From: an uncultured Pelagibacteraceae bacterium
GTDB lineage: Bacteria; Pseudomonadota; Alphaproteobacteria; Pelagibacterales; Pelagibacteraceae
NCBI GenBank assembly: GCA_902609685.1
Contig: CACLSR010000001.1
Span: 1 to 49,504, forward strand
Reading direction: 5' to 3'
Length of the DNA stretch: 49,504 bases
Positions 6,666-12,807 of the stretch are shown in pieces. The translations under genes and the position numbers were made by a program. A model generated the notes under the pieces. It made no database searches and had not been told where the DNA came from. It saw only the letters and a list, made by a program, of their open reading frames with translations. Position 1 is the stretch's first letter. Each line of letters opens with the position of its first letter.

Positions 6666-7954
6666 ATAAAAATATAAATATTGCACTAGTTGGATTGGGT
6701 CAGGTCGGAATATTTTTGTACAATGAATTAAATTCAAAAAAGAGAGAAATAGAGATAAAAACTGGAAAAAAAATAAATATTGTAGCTATATCTGCTAAAA
6801 ATAAAAATAAAAAAAGACGATTTAACATAGATAAAAAAATTTTTTATTCAAATCCTTTAAAAATTTTTAAAGAAAAAAAAATAGATATTTTATTTGAATG
6901 TATTGGTTTATCTGATGGTATTTCCAAAAAGATAGTAGAATACGCTTTGAAAAATAAAGTAAATGTAATAACGCCAAATAAAGCATTAATTGCTAAACAT
7001 GGGGACCATTTAGCTAAACTAGCTGAAATGAATAAAGTAAATCTAGAGTTCGAGGCTTCTGTTGCTGGAGGAATTCCAATTCTTCGAACTATTAAAGAGG
7101 GTTTAGCAACTAATAAGATTAAAAAAGTTTATGGAATCTTAAATGGGACAACTAATTATATCTTATCAGAGATGGAAAATAGTAACGAAAGTTTTGAAAA
7201 AGTTTTAAAGAAAGCTCAGGTACTTGGTTATGCTGAACCAGGTAATCCTAAATTAGATCTTAATGGTTTCGATGCTTTTGCTAAAATTAGAATTTTATCA
7301 GCGCTTTCATTTAATATCAAAATATCAAAAAGTAAGTGTATAATGGAAGGAATTGAAAACATTAAGCTAGAAGATATTAAAATAGCAAATCAATTAGGTT
7401 TGAGGATAAAATTACTTGGAATTTCTGAAATTATTAATAATCAATTATTTGAAACAGTACATCCATGTTTAGTGAGTAAAAACTCATATATCGGAAATGT
7501 GAATGGTGTAATGAATGCGGTTATTACAGAAGGCAAACCAGTAGGTCAAAGTATTTTACAAGGTGAGGGGGCTGGTCCTGGACCAACCTCATCATCTTTA
7601 TTATCAGATTTATTATCTATTTTGAGAGGAAATATTAAAACCCCTTTTGGAATTTCTTATAATAAAAGAAAATCTATAAAACCCTTTAACAATCAAAATT
7701 ATTCTAATTCATTATATCTTAGATTTGAGGTTAAGGATAAACAGGGCGTTTTATCTTTAATAACAAATCGATTATCTAAATTTAAGATCTCAGTAAAAAG
7801 AATTATTCAAACTCCTGATAAGAAAAATAAGAAGGCTACAATTGTTATTATAAGCCATAAAACTACTGAAAAAAATATAAAAAATTGTCTATCAATTTTT
7901 AAGAAAAATAAAAATATTCTTAAATTTCCAACTTTAATTAGACTCTATAATTAA
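6662..7954 (+). CDS. hom: Homoserine dehydrogenase with C-terminal ACT domain
   Basis: Reduces aspartate semialdehyde to homoserine, the branch point to threonine and methionine. The 430 residues show the NAD(P) loop ALVGLGQVG (8-16), NVITPNKALIAKHG, the GGIPILRTIKEGL and GILNGTTNYILSEM blocks, and LDLNGFDAFAKIRIL with the catalytic lysine. Residues from about 350 (LRFEVKDKQGVLSLITNRLSK) form an ACT domain, which in homologues gives feedback control by threonine. There is no aspartate kinase fusion. Its product is the precursor of the substrate of MetY encoded at 2958-4286. It overlaps the next gene by 1 bp (TAATG). Confidence 0.95.
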   Translation: MNKNINIALVGLGQVGIFLYNELNSKKREIEIKTGKKINIVAISAKNKNKKRRFNIDKKIFYSNPLKIFKEKKIDILFECIGLSDGISKKIVEYALKNKVNVITPNKALIAKHGDHLAKLAEMNKVNLEFEASVAGGIPILRTIKEGLATNKIKKVYGILNGTTNYILSEMENSNESFEKVLKKAQVLGYAEPGNPKLDLNGFDAFAKIRILSALSFNIKISKSKCIMEGIENIKLEDIKIANQLGLRIKLLGISEIINNQLFETVHPCLVSKNSYIGNVNGVMNAVITEGKPVGQSILQGEGAGPGPTSSSLLSDLLSILRGNIKTPFGISYNKRKSIKPFNNQNYSNSLYLRFEVKDKQGVLSLITNRLSKFKISVKRIIQTPDKKNKKATIVIISHKTTEKNIKNCLSIFKKNKNILKFPTLIRLYN

Positions 7955-8856
7955 TGGATATTTATATTAAACTTTTTGAAGTTTTGTTTCCAGTATTCTT
8001 TGTTGTGGGTATTGGATATTATCTCGGTAAAAAAAATCCTAAAATTGACACTACATTTATCACTAATTTTGCTGCAAATGTTGGTACACCGGCAATGATT
8101 ATTTATGCATTAAATCCGGTAAATATATCATTTAGTATTTTTATTAACTATTTTTGGTACTATGCAATTGCAATTGTTGGGTTCATTATTGTTGGAATAA
8201 TCATATTATTTCTTTTGAATACTAAAGATATAATAAGAGAACTTCCGCCTTTAACAATGCCTAATACTGGTAATATGGGTTTACCAATATGTTTATTCGC
8301 TTATGGGTCTCAAGGTCTTGGTGTTTCAGCCGCTATTTCTGCTTTAATCATTTTGTGTCACTTTACATTAGGTGTTTTTTTAGCAGATAGAAAATTTAGT
8401 TTACAAGTCATACTAAAAAGCCCACCTTTTTATGCAATCATTATTGCAGTTTTTTTACTTTATTACGATTATGAACTTCCAGGATTTATAGAAAATACTA
8501 CTTTTTTATTAATGTATGCCACGATATTTTTAATTTTGATGTCATTAGGAATAGCACTAACAAGACTTAAAGTTTTTTCACTTAACAAGGCAATATTTTC
8601 TTCTTTAGGCCGAGTAATTGTTGGACCTATTATCGGTTATTTATTGATATTATATTTTGGTCTAGAGGGGTTCGCAGCTGGTGTATTACTGATACAATGT
8701 TCAATGCCTAGCGCGGTTCTTAATTATCTTGTTGCATCAATTTATTCACCTAAAAAAATTGTTGATAGTGTTGCTAGTACTATTGTTGTGTCAACACTCA
8801 TGTCTTTTATAACTATTCCAATTGTTGTATTCTTTGCTTTAAAATACTTTAATTAA
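7954..8856 (+). CDS. AEC-family (auxin efflux carrier-like) membrane permease
   Basis: The 300 residues form about ten hydrophobic helices in the two five-helix halves typical of the AEC/bile-acid-sodium-symporter fold. Family-like motifs are PVFFVVGIGYYLGKK at the start, NFAANVGTPAMIIYAL near 40-55, the TMPNTGNMGLPI block near 103-114 and QCSMPSAVLNYLVAS near 248-262. Bacterial members move organic acids or amino-acid-like compounds, but the substrate cannot be told here. Start and previous stop overlap (TAATG), coupling it to homoserine dehydrogenase and suggesting export or uptake of a related metabolite; that link is inference. Confidence 0.85.
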   Translation: MDIYIKLFEVLFPVFFVVGIGYYLGKKNPKIDTTFITNFAANVGTPAMIIYALNPVNISFSIFINYFWYYAIAIVGFIIVGIIILFLLNTKDIIRELPPLTMPNTGNMGLPICLFAYGSQGLGVSAAISALIILCHFTLGVFLADRKFSLQVILKSPPFYAIIIAVFLLYYDYELPGFIENTTFLLMYATIFLILMSLGIALTRLKVFSLNKAIFSSLGRVIVGPIIGYLLILYFGLEGFAAGVLLIQCSMPSAVLNYLVASIYSPKKIVDSVASTIVVSTLMSFITIPIVVFFALKYFN

Positions 8857-8872
8857 TCTATATCCTTCTTAT

Positions 8873-9724
8873 ATGAAGGCTATTACATTTAATCTTTTAG
8901 CGTGGGTAATGCTTCCAATTATGGATGGTTTTGCTAAATATTTAAGTGCAGAATTACCCGTATTACAAATCACTTGGGCAAGATATTTTTTTACTGTGGC
9001 GTTCACTTTACCAATTATGTTTTTCTTTTTTCGAGAAAATCTTGTTTGGACAGACAAACCAAAGCTACAATTTATAAGAGGCTTAATACTTTTAACAGCA
9101 AATATTTGTTTCTTTTATGCCATTTCAGTAATCTCTTTAGCAAAAGCATTAACTTTGGCGTTTGTTGCACCTTTGATTGTTACAGCTTTTTCTCCAATTT
9201 TTTTAGGTGAGAAGGTTGGATTTAGAAGATGGTCAGCTGTAATTATAGGATTTATAGGATCCTTGGTTGTTATAAGACCTGGTTTTGTAGAAATTAATTT
9301 AGCAAGTATTGCTGCGCTTGGAACAGGAATAATGTATGGATTTTATTTAATTATTACTCGTAAGTTAAGTACTTCAGACAACCCTTTATTAACTTTATTG
9401 TTAACTGGTGTAGTAGGGGCTGTTATTATTTCATGTGTAATGCCTTTTGTTTGGATAAAACCAACAATTAATCAGTGGTCAATGATGGCTGCTATTGGTG
9501 TATTTGCCTGCGTAGGTCACTTATTTCTAATATTATCTCTAAAATATGCTGATGCTTCAAAATTAGCTCCTTTTAGTTATTTTGAGATTATTACTAACAT
9601 AGTTATAGGCTATTATTTCTTTAGTGATTTTCCTGATAATTGGACTTTCTTAGGTTTGTTTATTATTGTATTAAGTGGTATCTACATCTCAAGAAGAGAG
9701 AACTTAGTTAAAAAAGTAAAATAA
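8873..9724 (+). CDS. DMT-superfamily (EamA) transporter
   Basis: The 283 residues hold ten predicted helices in two EamA repeats (about 1-135 and 145-280). The first repeat shows ITWARYFF near 33-40, RGLILLTANICFFYAI and the end motif FLGEKVGFRRWSAVIIGFIGSLVVIRPGF. The second ends PFSYFEIITNIVIGYYFFSDFPDNWTFLGLFIIVLSGIYI. Such proteins export amino acids or other metabolites, but specificity is not readable. It lies 16 bp after the AEC permease, so the two are probably cotranscribed. This is the last housekeeping-type gene before the accessory segment. Confidence 0.88.
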   Translation: MKAITFNLLAWVMLPIMDGFAKYLSAELPVLQITWARYFFTVAFTLPIMFFFFRENLVWTDKPKLQFIRGLILLTANICFFYAISVISLAKALTLAFVAPLIVTAFSPIFLGEKVGFRRWSAVIIGFIGSLVVIRPGFVEINLASIAALGTGIMYGFYLIITRKLSTSDNPLLTLLLTGVVGAVIISCVMPFVWIKPTINQWSMMAAIGVFACVGHLFLILSLKYADASKLAPFSYFEIITNIVIGYYFFSDFPDNWTFLGLFIIVLSGIYISRRENLVKKVK

Positions 9725-10040
9725 AAGGTAATATTTATTTACTATTATCTAAAGTATTACATTAAGTATTTATTATAAACTATTGTATTTATTGTATTTT
9801 TATTAAAAATATAAATAACAAAAATTTTTGAATATTTTAGACCATTAAATGTTAAAATCACTCTAATATGCTTTGCAAAAGTGGAGATTTATATCAATTT
9901 TTGAAAAAAATCAAATATCCTTTTAAAATAAGGACTTTTTTCGATTGTGGTTATGAAAATTCTAAAAAAATAGGGCAGTCCAAAAGCATTGATATAGTTG
10001 AATAGTAGAGCGATGCACTAATTGAATATAGCATTTAAAC

Positions 10041-10062
10041 GCCCATAGATGGGTCTATTTTT
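10041..10062 (+). terminator. Candidate intrinsic terminator
   Basis: CCCA (10042-10045) pairs with TGGG (10050-10053) around the loop TAGA, extended by a G-T pair, and is followed by TCTATTTTT. The stem is short, but its four G-C-rich pairs stand out in this AT-rich gap. It would end a rightward transcript from the transporter genes or from an unannotated small RNA around 9960-10040. Confidence 0.35.
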
Positions 10063-10154
10063 CGTATATGTTAATATATGGTACAACCGAAGGGTGAATT
10101 ATGTTATTTGTAAATTAATCTCAAAAAAAGGTAAAAAAACGTTGATTTTACAGA

Positions 10155-10173
10155 CTTTTTTAACTTAAAAAAG
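10155..10173. terminator. AT-rich hairpin downstream of the alkyltransferase gene
   Basis: CTTTTTTA (10155-10162) and TAAAAAAG (10166-10173) are a perfect 8-bp inverted repeat with a 3-nt loop, 14 bp past the stop of the leftward alkyltransferase gene. The long A/T arms could act as a terminator in either direction, but the stem has almost no G-C pairs. Confidence 0.3.
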
Positions 10174-10186
10174 GTTTAAAATAACT

Positions 10187-10462
10187 CTAAATAGCTACTT
10201 TTTCAGATCTTAGTAATTTGAGCTTTTGCTTGATTCCACCTCTACCTGAGTAACCTCCAAGAGCTCCATCAGATCTAATCACTCTATGACAAGGTATTTT
10301 TGGGGCATATGGGTTTTTAGCACAAGCATTAGCAACAGCTCTGGCTGATTTAGGGCTGTTTATAGCAGCAGCTACTTGTTTATATGTTCTTATTTTACCT
10401 TTTGGTATAGTTTTAAGGTATTTCCAGACTTTTAATTGAAATTTAGTGCCTTTAAGATGCAT
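10187..10462 (-). CDS. Short O6-alkylguanine-DNA alkyltransferase (MGMT/Ogt catalytic domain)
   Basis: Repairs O6-alkylguanine by moving the alkyl group to its own cysteine. The 91 residues are only the C-terminal DNA-binding and catalytic domain: FQLKVWKYLKTIPKGKIRTYKQVAAAI (8-34), the recognition helix SPKSARAVANACAKNP with the arginine finger Arg41, and the active-site PCHRV with Cys58. Since the cysteine is present it is not an alkyltransferase-like (ATL) protein, which has Trp there. Full enzymes are about 160-200 residues, so the N-terminal domain is absent and no trace of it is seen upstream. A good GAGG Shine-Dalgarno (10470-10467) precedes the ATG. The leader is the G+C-rich hairpin cluster. 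Confidence 0.88.
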   Translation of the reverse strand: MHLKGTKFQLKVWKYLKTIPKGKIRTYKQVAAAINSPKSARAVANACAKNPYAPKIPCHRVIRSDGALGGYSGRGGIKQKLKLLRSEKVAI

Positions 10463-10466
10463 TTTT

Positions 10467-10651
10467 CCTCAGAAACACCTGTTTCCTTGCACTTTTAAAG
10501 GTGCAAAGAACAGTTGTTTTGGCACGTCGTTGATGCGCTACCGCCATGCCTCCCGTTCTGCATGTTCAGCGATGCTTTGCAGAACTTTCTGCCCCTTGGA
10601 TTTGTACCTCTCGGCTTTTGCCCAATTGGCCAGTTAAGGGTTGCCCCTTAA
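10467..10651 (-). ncRNA. Candidate structured RNA / leader: G+C-rich cluster of five hairpins
   Basis: Within 185 bp lie five inverted repeats, given as plus-strand arms: 10634-10640/10645-10651 (7 bp; read leftward it closes a GCAA tetraloop), 10555-10562/10578-10585 (8 bp perfect), 10521-10529/10542-10550 (9 positions, one mismatch, one wobble), 10487-10492/10501-10506 (6 bp) and 10472-10476/10481-10485 (5 bp). A hand count gives 73 G or C in 10501-10640 (about 52%) against roughly 30% around it. Local high G+C in an AT-rich genome is a classic sign of structured RNA. The last hairpins sit just before the alkyltransferase ribosome-binding site. A decayed coding sequence is the main alternative. 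No known RNA family is recognised. Confidence 0.35.
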
Positions 10652-10746
10652 TTCACTTAGACTTTAACAGATATGATTTTAAAGCTGTATCACCTTTTAA
10701 TTGATTCTGAAAATTTACAGAAATTCCTGTGAATATTGGGGATAAA

Positions 10747-10923
10747 TTAAGCTTTGAAAACTAAGATAAAATAGCTGATTAAAAATAAGATTGCTAAGAT
10801 AGATAAAAAAATAGTTTCAATGCTTTTGCCATGATTTTTATACTGAATTGAACTTAAAATAATAAATCCCACAGAGGTAATTAAAAACCATACAGCAGGA
10901 ATTTCTCCATCAATTGAACCCAT
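10747..10923 (-). CDS. Small predicted two-helix membrane protein
   Basis: From the internal methionine at 10923 the frame encodes 58 residues (MGSIDGEIPAVWF...), with two hydrophobic segments, VWFLITSVGFIILSSI and TIFLSILAILFLISYFILVF, joined by a short charged loop QYKNHGKSIE. I prefer this start because the longer one at 10959 (70 residues) would overlap the integrase promoter. No Shine-Dalgarno is seen for either. The family is not recognised. It stands between the hairpin cluster and the integrase, so it may be part of the mobile segment; a toxin- or holin-like role cannot be argued from the sequence. Confidence 0.45.
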   Translation of the reverse strand: MGSIDGEIPAVWFLITSVGFIILSSIQYKNHGKSIETIFLSILAILFLISYFILVFKA

Positions 10924-10942
10924 AATTTTTATATTTAAACTA

Positions 10943-10971
10943 TTGACATTAAAAATCACTTGATATATTAC
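10943..10971 (+). promoter_or_regulatory. Sigma-70 promoter of the integrase gene
   Basis: A perfect TTGACA (10943-10948), a 17-bp spacer and TATTAC (10966-10971) give the best promoter in the accessory region. Transcription should start near 10978, inside the palindrome at 10967-11001 and about 27 bp before the integrase ATG, so a protein bound to the palindrome would block it. Confidence 0.6.
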
Positions 10972-11001
10972 TAGTGATAATTAATTGTTATCAATAGTAA
11001 T
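10967..11001. repeat. 14-bp inverted repeat with 7-bp spacer at the integrase start
   Basis: Left arm ATTACTAGTGATAA (10967-10980), spacer TTAATTG (10981-10987), right arm TTATCAATAGTAAT (10988-11001); the arms are complementary at 13 of 14 positions. It overlaps the -10 element and ends 3 bp before the integrase ATG. The size and inner GATAA...TTATC ends resemble core sites of tyrosine recombinases (lox-like or dif-like), but an operator for a dimeric repressor would look the same. Confidence 0.6.
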
Positions 11002-11004
11002 TAT

Positions 11005-11958
11005 ATGAATGAGCTGACAACAGATCTAAAATCGCTTCACGAAGCAACTCTAAATAATCTCAAAAGTTCCAAAGCTAATAACACTTTAAGAGCTTACAAA
11101 TCAGACTTTAAAGATTTTGCAGCTTTTTGCGCTAAGCATGATTTAGATTCATTGCCATCAGAGCCAAAAATAGTTTCTATATACCTTACCCATCTTTCTA
11201 AAAAATTAAAAATCAGCACTTTAAGAAGAAGATTAGTGTCTATAAGCATGGTTCATAAACTTAAAGGACATTATTTAGATACGAAACACCCAATTATTGT
11301 TGAAAACTTAATGGGAATAAAAAGGGTAAAAGGAAGTATTCAAAAAGGTAAAAAACCTATATTAATCAATCATTTAAAATCTATAATTAATGTAATAGAT
11401 GAGCAAAAAATTGAAGATATTAAAAAATATCGAGATAAGTCAATAATCTTGATTGGCTTTGGAGGTGGTTTTAGACGAACTGAGCTTATTTCTATTGATC
11501 ATGAAGACTTAGAATTTGTAACTGAAGGTATTAAAATCACTATTAGAAAATCAAAAACCGATCAATTTGGTGAAGGAATGATCAAAGGACTGCCCTACTT
11601 TACTAACGAAAACTACTGTCCTGTAGTCAATCTTAAAAAGTGGCTAGAAATTTCTAATATCAAATCTGGAGCAATTTTTAGAAGATTTTCTAAAGGTTTA
11701 TCTCTTACAGAAAAAAGATTAACTGACCAATCAGTAGTTTTGTTAATAAAAGAATATTTAAAACTAGCAGGCATTGAAAACAAAAATTTTGCAGGTCATA
11801 GTTTAAGATCTGGTTTTGCAACTGTCGCTGCAGATTCCGGAGCTGATGAACGTAGTATTATGGCAATGACTGGTCATAAAACAACTCAGATGGTTAGAAG
11901 ATATATAAGAGAAGCAAATATATTTAAAAATAATGCATTAAATAAAATTAAAATATAG
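11005..11958 (+). CDS. Tyrosine recombinase / integrase
   Basis: Site-specific recombinase of 317 residues. An N-terminal SAM-like core-binding domain spans about 1-105 (NTLRAYKSDFKDFAAFC... LRRRLVSISMVHKL). The catalytic domain follows, with the expected residues: Arg157 in GGGFRRTEL, Lys184 in RKSKTDQ, His265 and Arg268 in GHSLRSGFAT, His291 in MTGHKT and the nucleophile Tyr300 in VRRYIREA. All are present, so it should be active. It resembles element- or phage-encoded integrases more than XerC/XerD. It has its own strong promoter with an overlapping palindrome. It ends 3 bp from the convergent glycosyltransferase gene. Confidence 0.92.
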   Translation: MNELTTDLKSLHEATLNNLKSSKANNTLRAYKSDFKDFAAFCAKHDLDSLPSEPKIVSIYLTHLSKKLKISTLRRRLVSISMVHKLKGHYLDTKHPIIVENLMGIKRVKGSIQKGKKPILINHLKSIINVIDEQKIEDIKKYRDKSIILIGFGGGFRRTELISIDHEDLEFVTEGIKITIRKSKTDQFGEGMIKGLPYFTNENYCPVVNLKKWLEISNIKSGAIFRRFSKGLSLTEKRLTDQSVVLLIKEYLKLAGIENKNFAGHSLRSGFATVAADSGADERSIMAMTGHKTTQMVRRYIREANIFKNNALNKIKI

Positions 11959-11961
11959 ATA

Positions 11962-12807
11962 TTAATTTTTTTTTGAAAATAATAGATGATAAATATAAGT
12001 AATCTTACACTTAATATAATTAATATAAAAAAAAATATCTTTGATGGGTTCAGAAAGTGGTCCTGTAAATTTTTCATTTGCACGAAGATAATATTTCTTA
12101 AAAAATTTAATAGATATGCCCCATTTTAATAAAAAAGTTTTTGCTCCATTGTTAGAAACTTTTTTTCTAAGTGTTAATGAGGAAAAATGATAAACTCTGC
12201 AATTACCAATACCCTTAAATAATCTAACTCCAATTTTCCATAATTTCATATTTAAATCAGGATCAGATCCTAAACCAGGCCCATATTCTTCACTAAAACC
12301 TCCTACCTTATTCCATGTCTTGATAGGCAATAATGAAGGTGCCCATGTGGTGCCTTGAAAGTCATTATAATTTATAGAATTAAAATTTTTTAAAAGTTTA
12401 GCTTCATTAAATTCTTCAATATTTTTTCCACAATCAAGAAAAATAAATGATTTAAATGGCTGTATCATTGTTCCTGAAAGAAAAAAATCTTCATTTTTAA
12501 TTTTTGAAATCTCATTTTTAAATTGAACATCCCATCCAGGACAGAAATACATATCATCATGTGCATAAACTATATACTTTTGTGAGGCTAATTTAGCAGA
12601 ATTATTAACAGCCCTACATAAACCAATATTTTGATTTGAATGGGTATGTTTAAACTTATTCTTCTTTATATAATCTAATGTTCCATCAGATCCATCATTT
12701 ATGTGAAAAATTAATTCATGATCAATTTGTGAATTTTTTTTAATACTTTCAATACAAAGTTTTAAATATTCTAAATTATTAAATGTAGGTATGATTATCG
12801 AAAACAT
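11962..12807 (-). CDS. Family 2 glycosyltransferase
   Basis: GT-A-fold glycosyltransferase of 281 residues, probably adding a sugar to a surface polysaccharide or glycoprotein. The start FSIIIPTFNNLEYLKLCIESIKKNS is typical of GT2, followed by HINDGSDGTLDYIKK, SNQNIGLCRAVN and the metal-binding acidic motif AHDDMYFCPGW near 83-93. The later EEYGPGLGSDPDLNMKLW segment fits the catalytic-base region. The C-terminal 60 residues are lysine- and aromatic-rich. Its ATG directly follows the stop of the 707-residue glycosyltransferase gene (TAA then ATG), so the two are coupled and probably act on the same glycan. Confidence 0.9.
   Translation of the reverse strand: MFSIIIPTFNNLEYLKLCIESIKKNSQIDHELIFHINDGSDGTLDYIKKNKFKHTHSNQNIGLCRAVNNSAKLASQKYIVYAHDDMYFCPGWDVQFKNEISKIKNEDFFLSGTMIQPFKSFIFLDCGKNIEEFNEAKLLKNFNSINYNDFQGTTWAPSLLPIKTWNKVGGFSEEYGPGLGSDPDLNMKLWKIGVRLFKGIGNCRVYHFSSLTLRKKVSNNGAKTFLLKWGISIKFFKKYYLRANEKFTGPLSEPIKDIFFYINYIKCKITYIYHLLFSKKN

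Larger units (their letters stand above)
9725..10186. other. 462-bp stretch without a convincing gene
   Basis: Very AT-rich at first (poly-A/T tracts and TATTGTATT repeats around 9780-9800), then a little richer from about 9960. One short frame at 9868-10005 would encode 45 residues (MLCKSGDLYQFLKK...), but it has no Shine-Dalgarno and no family resemblance. A hairpin followed by T residues lies at 10041-10062 and an AT-only hairpin at 10155-10173. I see no tRNA, no copy of the tRNA-Glu 3' end and no coding signal that continues from either flank. It may hold a small RNA, a decayed gene, or the left edge of the accessory segment. Confidence 0.5.

Noticed and set aside
9868..10005. 45-codon rightward frame (MLCKSGDLYQ...)
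   Set aside because: No Shine-Dalgarno, no promoter, no family match, and length within what chance allows. Kept only as a remark in the description of the gap.
10446..10637. Rightward 63-codon frame across the hairpin cluster
   Set aside because: It is antisense to the alkyltransferase leader, rich in Cys/Phe/Leu/Ser with no family resemblance, and has no ribosome-binding site. It arises because the G+C-rich segment has few stop codons.
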